Source: Luteibacter aegosomaticola (GTDB lineage Bacteria > Pseudomonadota > Gammaproteobacteria > Xanthomonadales > Rhodanobacteraceae). From it: a DNA stretch of 64,000 nucleotides. Positions within the stretch are counted from its first letter, which is position 1; every line of letters starts with the position of its first letter. The notes below the pieces were generated by a model, which worked only from the letters and a program-made list of their open reading frames with translations, was not told the DNA's origin and ran no database searches. Position numbers and translations under genes: made by a program. Below, piece by piece: positions 44,304-55,300 of the stretch. The stretch covers positions 3,534,001 to 3,598,000 of the forward strand of contig NZ_CP095741.1 in NCBI RefSeq assembly GCF_023078475.1, given 5' to 3'.

Positions 44304-45464
44304 TTAGCGCAACCCCGTCTCCGCACGCGCAATGACGAGACGCTGGATCTCGCTCGTGCCCTCATAGATCTCGGTGATCTTGGCATCGCGGAAGTAACGC
44401 TCGAGCGGCATTTCCTTCGAGTAACCCATGCCACCGTGGATCTGCACCGCCTGGTGGGTGATCCACATGGCGGCTTCGGACGCGACGAGCTTGGCCATCG
44501 ACGCCTCGGTGCCGAAACGGCCGCCGGTTTTCTCGACCTGGCCCTTCGTCCACGCGGCACGCAGGGTCAGCAGAAGCGCCGAATCCAGCTTGCACTTCAT
44601 GTCGGCGATCTTGGCCTGGGTCATCTGGAACGTGCCGATCGGGGTCCCGAAGGCCTTGCGGTCACGCGACCACTGCAGCGTGGCTTCATAAGCCGCACGG
44701 GCGATGCCGATGGCCTGCGAAGCAATGCCGATGCGGCCAGCATCCAGCACGCCCATGGCGATGCCGAAACCCTTGCCCTCGGCACCCAGCAGGTCTTCCT
44801 TCGGGCACACGTAGTCGTGGAATTCGATTTCGCAGGTGGCCGACGCACGGATACCCAACTTCGGCTCGGTCTTGCCGGCCAGGAACCCCGGGCGCTGCGT
44901 GTCGATAATGAAGGCGGACACGCCCTTGGCGCCGATCCCCGGCGTGGTCACGGCGAACAGCACGATGTAACGCGCCACGGGGCCGGAGGTAATCCAGCTC
45001 TTCTTGCCATTGATGACCCAGTCACCCTCGGCGTTCTTCACCGCGCGAGTGTGCATGTTCGACGCATCGGAGCCCGACTGCGGCTCGGTAAGCGCGTAGG
45101 CACCAATAGCCTCGCCCGAGGCGATAGCGCGGACGTACTTCTGCTTCTGCTCTTCGGTACCGTTCTTCAGGATGCCGTTGCAGAACAGCGAGTTGTTCAC
45201 CGACATGATGGTCGAAGTGGCGGCATCGGCCGCGGCGATCTCGACCATGGCCAGCACGTAGGCGACCGGATCCATGCCCGCGCCGCCGTATTCTTCCGGC
45301 ACCTCGATACCCATGAGGCCGAGCTGGCCCATTTCCTGGATGTTCTCGAGCGGGAATTCACCCTTGGCGTCGAGCTCGGCGGCCACCGGCACGATGCGCT
45401 TCTGGGCGAAATCGCGGGCGATGGACTGGATCGACAACTGGTCGTCGGTAAAGCGGAAATCCAT
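44304..45464 (-). CDS. Acyl-CoA dehydrogenase (short/branched-chain type)
   Basis: A 386-residue FAD enzyme introducing the 2,3 double bond in acyl-CoA. Motifs: GIEVPEEYGGAGMDPVAYVLAMVEIA, YALTEPQSGSDASNMHT, WITSGPVARYIVLFAVT, QAVQIHGGMGYSKEMPLERYFRDAKI and IYEGTSEIQRLVIAR with catalytic Glu368. The position of the base and the sequence fit butyryl-CoA or 2-methylbutyryl-CoA dehydrogenases. Single-gene unit, divergent from the sahR-metH genes. Confidence 0.92.
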   Translation of the reverse strand: MDFRFTDDQLSIQSIARDFAQKRIVPVAAELDAKGEFPLENIQEMGQLGLMGIEVPEEYGGAGMDPVAYVLAMVEIAAADAATSTIMSVNNSLFCNGILKNGTEEQKQKYVRAIASGEAIGAYALTEPQSGSDASNMHTRAVKNAEGDWVINGKKSWITSGPVARYIVLFAVTTPGIGAKGVSAFIIDTQRPGFLAGKTEPKLGIRASATCEIEFHDYVCPKEDLLGAEGKGFGIAMGVLDAGRIGIASQAIGIARAAYEATLQWSRDRKAFGTPIGTFQMTQAKIADMKCKLDSALLLTLRAAWTKGQVEKTGGRFGTEASMAKLVASEAAMWITHQAVQIHGGMGYSKEMPLERYFRDAKITEIYEGTSEIQRLVIARAETGLR

Positions 45465-45579
45465 GGGTCATACCTCGGGCCGGCAAGCGGCTCGGCTAGT
45501 CTTTGGGGGGAAGCGATCCGCCCATTCTAACGGTCGTTCGAGGTTTAGCCGCCCTGCACCGCAACATGCGAACTTGACG

Positions 45580-45631
45580 TTGGCGGGCTTCGGCCCCATC
45601 CTTAGTATCTCTGTATCGCGATGAAAGGATG
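45580..45631 (+). promoter_or_regulatory. Candidate promoter and SahR operator before the regulator-metH genes
   Basis: TTGGCG (45580), 17-base spacer, TAGTAT (45603-45608). Overlapping it are an inverted repeat CATCCTT (45597-45603)/AAGGATG (45625-45631) and the palindrome ATCGCGAT (45615-45622). This fits autorepression by the first gene. Confidence 0.45.
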
Positions 45632-45635
45632 TGGG

Positions 45636-46562
45636 ATGGATCTGTCGACGGCCTCGACGGTGTTGCGGCTGCTCGCCGACCCCACGCGTGTGCGGCTTCT
45701 AGCCCTGCTCGATCGCGAGGAACTGACCGTGGCCGAGCTGGCCGCGGTGCTCCACCTGGCCCAGCCGCGCGTCTCAACGCACCTTGCGAAACTCAAGGAA
45801 GCCGAGCTCGTCCGCGACCGCCGCGCTGGCGTGTCGGCCTATTATCGCGCGAACACCGAAGCCGACCCTACGCTGATCGCGCTGGTCGGGTCGCTGCGCG
45901 ACACCCTGAGCGATGCCCTGCTCCGGGAAGACGCCGAGCGCCTTCCCGCCGTGCTGGCCCAGCGTGCCAGTACCGAGGGTTGGGCTGACACCGTGGCGGG
46001 CGACATGGAACGCCACTACTCCCCGGGCCGTACCTGGGAAACCCTGGCGCGCTCCCTGCTCCAGCTGCTTGAGACCGGCGACGTACTGGATATCGCGTCG
46101 GGCGATGGCGTCACTGCCGAGCTCCTGGCGCCTCACGCCCACGCCATCCTGTGCATCGACAGTTCGGAGCGCGTCGTCGACGCAGCCCGACAGCGCCTGG
46201 CGCAGTTCACCAACGTCGAAGTGCGCCAGGGCGACATGCACCAGCTCGACCTCGGCGAACGTCGCTTCGATCTTGTGCTGATGATGCACGCCCTCACCTA
46301 CGCCGAGCGTCCGGCCGATGTGTTCCGCCAGGTCGCCAGCGTACTCAAGTCGGGCGGCCGTGTGCTCGCCGTGACCCTTGGCGAACACGATCACCGCGCC
46401 GTCGTTGAACCCTTCGACCACCGCAACCTCGGCTTCAGCCGCGACGGCCTGATCGGCATGGCGCGCGACGCCGGCCTGGATGTCGTCAGTTGCGACCGCC
46501 TGAGCCGCGAACGCCGCGCTCCCCATTTCGAAGTCATCAGCCTGCTTGCGCGCAAGCCCTGA
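45636..46562 (+). CDS. ArsR-type regulator fused to a SAM-methyltransferase-like domain (SahR-like)
   Basis: A 308-residue protein: an N-terminal winged helix ([51 protein letters not shown], about residues 8-60) and a class I methyltransferase fold ([19 protein letters not shown], then [27 protein letters not shown]). SahR repressors of the SAM cycle have this layout and sense S-adenosylhomocysteine in the methylase-like domain. Direct linkage to metH 11 bases downstream supports that role; binding specificity is inferred. ATG 45636 with AAAGGA upstream. Confidence 0.88.
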   Translation: MDLSTASTVLRLLADPTRVRLLALLDREELTVAELAAVLHLAQPRVSTHLAKLKEAELVRDRRAGVSAYYRANTEADPTLIALVGSLRDTLSDALLREDAERLPAVLAQRASTEGWADTVAGDMERHYSPGRTWETLARSLLQLLETGDVLDIASGDGVTAELLAPHAHAILCIDSSERVVDAARQRLAQFTNVEVRQGDMHQLDLGERRFDLVLMMHALTYAERPADVFRQVASVLKSGGRVLAVTLGEHDHRAVVEPFDHRNLGFSRDGLIGMARDAGLDVVSCDRLSRERRAPHFEVISLLARKP

Positions 46563-46573
46563 CAGGAGGCCCC

Positions 46574-47652
46574 ATGAGCACCCTTCCCTGGCTCCACCCC
46601 GAGCGCGTCGCCCTGATCCAGAAGGGCCTCGCCGAACGCATCATGATCCTCGACGGCGGCATGGGCACCATGCTGCAGAACCATAAACTCGACGAGGGCG
46701 GCTACCGTGGCGAACGCTTCGCCGGCGGCCACGACAGTACGCATGACCATGGCCACGACCACCCGGGCGAGTGCGATCTGAAGGGCAACAACGACCTGCT
46801 GCTGCTAACGCAGCCGGCGATCATCCAGGGCGTGCACAAGGCCTACCTGGACGCAGGCGCGGATTTCATCGAGACCAACACGTTCAATGCCACGCGCGTG
46901 AGCCAGGCGGATTACCACCTGGAACACCTCGTGCCCGAGCTGAACCGCGAGGGCGCGCGGCTGGCCCGTGAGGTGTGTGATGCCATGACCCTGAAGACGC
47001 CGGAAAAGCCGCGCTTCGTCATCGGTGTGATCGGCCCCACCAGCCGCACCGCCTCAATCTCGCCCGACGTGAACGACCCCGGCTTCCGCAACGTCAGTTT
47101 CGAAGAGCTCAAGACCAACTACATCGAAGCGGCTCGTGCCCTGATCGAAGGCGGTGCCGATACGATCATGGTGGAAACCATCTTCGACACGCTCAATGCG
47201 AAGGCCGCGCTATTCGCCCTCGCCGAGCTGTTTGAACAGATGGGCGCCCGCGTCCCGGTGATGATCTCAGGCACGATCACCGACCGCTCCGGCCGCACGC
47301 TCTCGGGCCAGACGGCCGAAGCGTTCTTCTACTCGGTCGAACACATCCAGCCGCTCTCCGTGGGCCTGAACTGCGCGCTCGGCGCCGAGGACCTGCGCCC
47401 GCACGTCAGCATGCTCGCGCGCATCGCCAATGCTGCCGTCAGCACGCACCCGAACGCAGGCCTGCCCAACGCGTTCGGCGAGTACGACGAATCGCCCGAG
47501 AGCATGGCGGCGACGATCCGCAGCTTTGCCGCGGATGGCCTGATCAACATCGTGGGTGGCTGTTGTGGCACCACGCCCGCCCATATCGCGGCGATCGCCG
47601 CTGCCGTGGCGCCGTACGCGCCCCGCGCACCCAAGAGCACAGCTGAAGCCGC

Positions 47653-47656
<4 letters not shown>
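46574..47656 (+). CDS. metH: Methionine synthase, homocysteine-binding half (split MetH)
   Basis: A 360-residue zinc-dependent homocysteine S-methyltransferase domain corresponding to the first module of MetH. Visible: [48 protein letters not shown] and the zinc thiols in [10 protein letters not shown] and GGCCGTTP. A His-rich loop (residues 51-66, [16 protein letters not shown]) is inserted where E. coli MetH has a short turn. AGGAGG precedes ATG 46574. Its TGA overlaps the start of the second half by four bases, so the two parts are made together and must associate. Confidence 0.95.
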
Positions 47657-50348
<2,692 letters not shown>

Positions 50349-50352
<4 letters not shown>

Positions 50353-50681
50353 TTATCTTCGGGGCCGCCGGGCTTCACGGTTTCCTTCGTGTCCTTATTC
50401 TTCAGGTGCGCGAACACGTTGTAGAACGAGACCAGCATCGGAAAGGCCGTCTGGATAATCCCGACCGAATCGTTCTTGCCCCAGATGAAGTAAGCCAGGG
50501 TCAGGATGCTGCCGCTGACCGACAGGTACCAGAAGGACATCGGCACGGTGACCTTCTTGTTTTTCTTCGTGGCGTAGAACTGGACGAACCAGCGTGCCGT
50601 GAAGAGCAAGGTGCCGAGCAGGCCGATGATCTTCCAGGGCGTGATCGTGATCAGGTGCAGTTCGGTAAGGGCTTCGTGCAT
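50349..50681 (-). CDS. LAB_N (lipid A biosynthesis N-terminal domain) membrane protein
   Basis: A 110-residue inner-membrane protein with three to four hydrophobic helices: [62 protein letters not shown] is the LAB_N signature, related in fold to SemiSWEET/PQ-loop proteins. In some bacteria the domain is fused to lipid-A or glycosyl transferases; here it stands alone with an acidic tail. Function not established. Single gene, terminator and tRNA-Val downstream of its promoter side. Confidence 0.85.
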
Positions 50682-50761
50682 GGCGATGTCCGGGGCGGGC
50701 GTCCGGCGATTCTAAGGCGTGACGCCTTGCCGGGGGCTTAGGTGGTCGGAACCGGGCAAAA

Positions 50762-50786
50762 AAAACCCGGCGCGAGGCCGGGTTTT
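50762..50786. terminator. Bidirectional terminator between LAB_N gene and tRNA-Val
   Basis: Ten-base stem AAAACCCGGC/GCCGGGTTTT with a GCGAG loop, A-rich on the left, T then A-rich on the right. It lies 11 bases past the tRNA-Val 3' end, so it ends that minus-strand transcript. Confidence 0.85.
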
Positions 50787-50796
50787 AAAAATTCGA

Positions 50797-50871
50797 TGGT
50801 GGGCGGTACAAGGATCGAACTTGTGACACCTGCCGTGTGAAGGCAGTGCTCTACCGCTGAGCTAACCGCCC
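50797..50871 (-). tRNA. tRNA-Val (anticodon CAC)
   Basis: Minus-strand cloverleaf: acceptor GGGCGGT/ACCGCCC, anticodon loop TTCACAC in stem CTGCC/GGCAG, T loop TTCGATC, encoded CCA. Reads GTG codons. Confidence 0.95.
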
Positions 50872-50908
50872 ATCGAGCCGCGAATCATACGGGTTCAGTC
50901 AACCCCAG

Positions 50909-51511
50909 TCAACCAGTCCCCGGGCTGCAGGAGCCCGACGCGGCGTCGCCGGCTTGCGCCGGCAGCTCGACCACGCCAGCGCGGCCGGAGGCCTGGACAT
51001 CGAAGCGGCGCCCGGTGGCCCGGCCCGTACTTTCACCCACCGTCTCGTTGCCGTGGCGGGCACACAGGAACGCGCTAAACGTACCGATCGTGGATGCCCC
51101 GCGGGGGTTGAACGTGATGATTTTCGCCGCGTCGGTGACCATGATAGACACCTTCTGGGCACCCTCATTGATGCGTACGAGCTCGTTCCCTTCCTCGTAC
51201 GCCTTGCCGGCTGCGGACGCGACGTAAACCAGGTAGCCCGCACTGTAATCCTTCGAATCGGAGCAGCTGGGCTTATCCGCAGTCGCGTTCGTCGACGGGC
51301 AGACCGACACGAAGATATTACGGGTGATGGCCGTCGAGCGCGCCATGCGCAGGGTCGTGAGGAACTCGTTGGTGTTGCTGCTGACGTCGTTCCGGCGGAC
51401 GAAATCGACGAAAGATGGCGCAGCGATGGCCAACAGGATCGCCAGCACCGTGATGGTCACCATCAGCTCGACCAACGTAAAGCCCTGCGCACCGCGACGG
51501 CCGCCACTCAC
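50909..51511 (-). CDS. GspH/FimT-type minor pseudopilin
   Basis: A 200-residue type IV pilin-like protein. Prepilin leader GGRRGAQG|FTLVELMVTITVLAILLAIAAPSF with the Phe+1 and Glu+5 expected of PilD substrates, then a GspH/FimT beta domain with two Cys pairs. Likely one subunit of the tip complex with PilV, PilW, PilX and PilE. GTG 51511 has GGAGG six bases upstream and overlaps the stop of the preceding gene (GTGA), so it is the last gene of the pilus operon. Confidence 0.9.
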   Translation of the reverse strand: MSGGRRGAQGFTLVELMVTITVLAILLAIAAPSFVDFVRRNDVSSNTNEFLTTLRMARSTAITRNIFVSVCPSTNATADKPSCSDSKDYSAGYLVYVASAAGKAYEEGNELVRINEGAQKVSIMVTDAAKIITFNPRGASTIGTFSAFLCARHGNETVGESTGRATGRRFDVQASGRAGVVELPAQAGDAASGSCSPGTG

Positions 51512-51942
51512 TTGGCACCTCCATCGCACCACGCTGCCACGTCACGCTTCGCATTATTGCGCGCGGCCTCCAGTTCGTCCTGGTCCATGCGCCGGGCCGA
51601 GGTCGGGTCGCTGCTGTTCACCACCATCGCACTGCCGGCCACCGTAGAGGCATTCGCCTTCGCGTTTTCGCAGTTCCGCGTGCGTGCGGCCGTTTCGGCC
51701 GAAGCCAATTTCGCATCGGAACCCGCTGCCGGCTGCGGCTGCCCCGGGGTTGCCGCCTGCGACGAAGGCACGGCCGCTTTCGCGTTGAGCCGCATATGGC
51801 TGGCGTTTTCGTTCGGCGGCGGCTGGTCGGCGTAATGGACGACGCCCGAGCTATCGGTCCACTTGTAGACGTTGGTGCTCTGTGCCGATACGGCCGAAGA
51901 CACGACCGCGCTCAGGAGGACGATAGCGGCTAAGTGCTTCAT
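51508..51942 (-). CDS. DUF4124-containing secreted protein in the pilus operon
   Basis: A 144-residue exported protein: signal peptide MKHLAAIVLLSAVVSSAVSA, then the DUF4124 core VYKWTDSSGVVHYADQPPP, a Pro/Ala linker and a charged helical C terminus with Cys residues. DUF4124 proteins are common near envelope genes in Xanthomonadales; function unknown. ATGA overlap with pilE upstream and GTGA overlap with the GspH gene downstream show cotranslation with pilus subunits. Confidence 0.85.
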   Translation of the reverse strand: MKHLAAIVLLSAVVSSAVSAQSTNVYKWTDSSGVVHYADQPPPNENASHMRLNAKAAVPSSQAATPGQPQPAAGSDAKLASAETAARTRNCENAKANASTVAGSAMVVNSSDPTSARRMDQDELEAARNNAKRDVAAWCDGGAK

Positions 51943-52370
51943 GAGCGGTTCCAGCAGGCGGGATCGTTGGCGGTGGAGCCGGTGGAACCGCGTACGCCCA
52001 GGTTGGTAAGCGTCAGCGTCTGGCACGCGGTGTCGTCCTTTTGCTGAGCACCCTCTGCGGTCGCCCTCACGGTATATCCCGTCGACGACGCCGACGGGAT
52101 ATCGATGCTGTACAACTCACCGGCCATGGTGCTTTGCGCGTTCAGCTTGGTGAGATCGTTCGTGTACGCATTGTTCGAGTAGTAGAAACGCTCCTGTCGG
52201 GCGCCAAGATCGGACAATACCGACTGCGCGTCCACGCGATGCGAGCGCACCACGTAGCGGCGGTATTGCGGAATAGCCACGGCCGCCAGGATCGAGATGA
52301 TCAGCACCACGATCACCAGCTCCAGCAAGGTGAAGCCGCGCGCTTTCAGGCTACGAAGGTTGCGTTCCAT
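51939..52370 (-). CDS. pilE: PilE-type minor pilin
   Basis: A 143-residue type IV pilin: leader SLKARG|FTLLELVIVVLIISILAAVAIPQYRRYVVRSHRVDAQ, short globular domain ending in a disulfide-type Cys pair (DTACQTL...DPACWNRS), as in PilE of Xanthomonadales and Pseudomonas. ATG 52370 overlaps the pilY1 TGA (TGATG); GGGGAA lies upstream. Confidence 0.92.
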   Translation of the reverse strand: MERNLRSLKARGFTLLELVIVVLIISILAAVAIPQYRRYVVRSHRVDAQSVLSDLGARQERFYYSNNAYTNDLTKLNAQSTMAGELYSIDIPSASSTGYTVRATAEGAQQKDDTACQTLTLTNLGVRGSTGSTANDPACWNRS

Positions 52371-55300
52371 CACTTGTTCCCCAGGGGTTCGCGCCAGGAC
52401 GTCTCGCCGCTAGTCACCGGATTAAGCGTCGCCACGTCCTTACAGACGATGGCACCCGTCGACGTCTGCGTGCAGGCCGTCACCGTCTTTGAGCCATTGC
52501 GGTCCGACGTGTTGTCACCCGCATGCAGGGACGGCGGCGCCGGCATGCCCTGGCCAAGCGACATCGAGTCGGAAATGCGCCCGTTGGAGCCCGTGCCGAA
52601 GATCGGCGCCGTCGGCGAGGCCGTGCCCGTCTTGTAGTTGCTACCGATCAGGTACGACGCGCCAAGGCCCGTGCAGATCGACGTACCCGGGATATAGGTC
52701 GCGGTCAGCAGGATGTCGCCCAGCAGGGTCTGGGCACTCACCACGCGCTCGGACGGGTTGGTGCTGTTGACCTGGAGATTCCGGTACCAGCCGGCGACGC
52801 CCGACGAATCGAAGATCGCCTGCAGCGCATCAAAGGTAGCGGTGCCCTTCGGGATGAGTGGGTTGTCGTCGGTGCCGGTGATGGACTGGTTCGCGAAGAT
52901 GTTCAATCCCGTCACGTTGACGAGGTTAGACAGCGTCACCTTGGTACTCGCCTGCGGATCGCCACTCGTCAGCAACGACGTATCGATCAAGCCAAAGATG
53001 CGCTGCTGCCCTGCGGTAGCCTTGTCGGTAGAGCTGAACAGTCGGCCGGTACCGAAGAACGCCATCGGCGCGCCGCGGTCGTTGCGGGCCAGCGTCGGGC
53101 GAACAGTCACCGGCATGCCAGCTGGCGCGAGCGTCGCATCCGACATGTTCAACATCAGCGAAGCGGTCCAGTTCGCCGGCGCAGGATCACCATTGATGGC
53201 GATCTTCCAGAAATGCCCGCCAAACTCGCTGTTGTTCGAGCCGCGATCGAAGACGCTGCCGAAGTAGAACGCCTCGGCCTTGTCGTCGAGATTGAAGTCC
53301 GAAGCGATCAGATCGCCTGCGAAGCTGGTCTTGCCGACTTCGTTCACCGTACCGAGATCAAACACCTTCGGGTTGATGGCCGGCGTGGCGGCGGTAAGGT
53401 CCGCCATGTCATAGACATTCACCTTCAGGTTCTGGGTCGAACCGACGCGAGTGATGTCCGTCGGGCCAGAACCAAGAGCGAGGAAGAACTTGTTCGGCGC
53501 ATCCTTCGCATCCGACGGGTCGCGAACCACGGCCATCGCGGGTGCGGACGTCGTCCATGTACCCGGGAAGCTGAGCTCCGCCAACACGCGAGGCTGGGCC
53601 TCCGGATTGGTCACATCGAGCACGACGTAAGACGACTGCGCCGTGAACGGCTTCGGGTCCTTCGTATCGGTCGACGTCGGTACCGTGATCGAACCACCAC
53701 CCAGGCGGAACGGCACCACCAGCACCGTGCCCCAACCATTGATGTGCACCGTGTCATCGGGCGTGAAGGTCTTCACGTCGAAGGCGACCGGGCTGCCGTC
53801 CACGTAGTACGTGTGCGAGTAGTTCGGATCCGTCAGCCAGCGCAGGTGCGGTAGTTCATTGCCCGGTACATACGCCCACACCTCGGCACCGAGCGGGTGC
53901 GCGGTCATTGCCTTGACCACCGTGTCGGCAACGTTGTGGTTGGTCGCGGTGCACACCGCGCCAGAGGGCTGGGTCGTGAAGCGCTGGCAGCTCGTGTTGT
54001 AGAAGCCGCCATTGAAGGCATGGATCATGCCGTCGTTCGCGCCCACGTAAACCATCTGGCGACGGTAGCGGTAGTAATCGCGGAAGGCGGCGTACGAACT
54101 GTCGTTGTACAGGAGGTCATACGATTCGGAGGGCGCCCCGACAGCCAGCGGCGTCGAGTTAACAATATCGCCAAGGCGCGCGACACGACCCAGCTGCGCC
54201 GTCGCCGTGCCGAAATCGACCGTGCGGTTGCGCATGCCCGAGACTTCTACACCACGGATCCAGCTGATGATGTTTTGCGCTTCTGCGGCCGTATTGGTGT
54301 TGAGGTAGCGGAAGTTGTTCGAGTTAAAGGACGTCTTGCCCGCGGAATCCCAGGCAAACGGCACGACTTCACCGGCATCCACCTTGCCGTTGAGGTTTGA
54401 GTCGATCCACGTGAAGACATACCGACCGTTTGCCGGGGTCTCGGCGGTGGTATACGTGCGCTGGGTACCCGCGACCATGGCGGGGTCGAACAACTGGGTG
54501 CGCACGTTCCACAGCGTATTGAGATCACTGAGTTCCACGATCGTGGAGCCCGATGGAATGAACGTGTCATTGCTCGACGACGAGAAGCGGTTAGCCACCG
54601 TCTTACCGCCACCGGTCTGGTAGGTATACGTGATGACCGGGTCGGTGTTGTAGTCGTCGAGCTGCCCGTTGTGGTTGCCATCTTCGCGCAGCAGGCCGTG
54701 CTGGTCGGTCCACAGGCCGGTCAGCGAGCCAATCCAGGTCGCGCGACGGCCCGACGTATCGGTACGCTCACCTTCGTAGAGGGCCTGGTACGTCACGCCA
54801 GTGCCGTTGGCACTTGTCGCTACCGTGGCAGCCGCCGTACCCGATGCCACCTTCGCGAGGATCTTGCGGAAGAGCGCATCCAGCGAGGTCTGCAGCTTGC
54901 CCGGATCGGTGACGAGGAAGTAGTTATCCGGTACGCCGCCGTTGCCTGCGCTGCTCCACTTGGTGATGTCATTCGGATCCGCGTCGTTCGCCGGGGTATC
55001 CGTGCCGTCCGGCTTGGTGGGATCCGCGCGGAAGCCACCCCACTTCGCGGCGTAAAGCAGCGGATCGCTCAACGCAGACGCATTGGTGCTGCCCACCTTG
55101 TAGACACCCACCGTCGCAGGGTCGGTGACCTGGCAGTTATTGCAACCACCGCCGTTATCGATGACGCCATTGCCCAGCAACGAATTGCCGCTCGTGTCCT
55201 GGACCTTGATGCTCGTGGGATCCTTGTACTGGAAGTTATAGATCCCCGAATGGAAGTGCGGACCATCCTGGGTCGTGCCCGAAATGACGTAGCCGAAGCC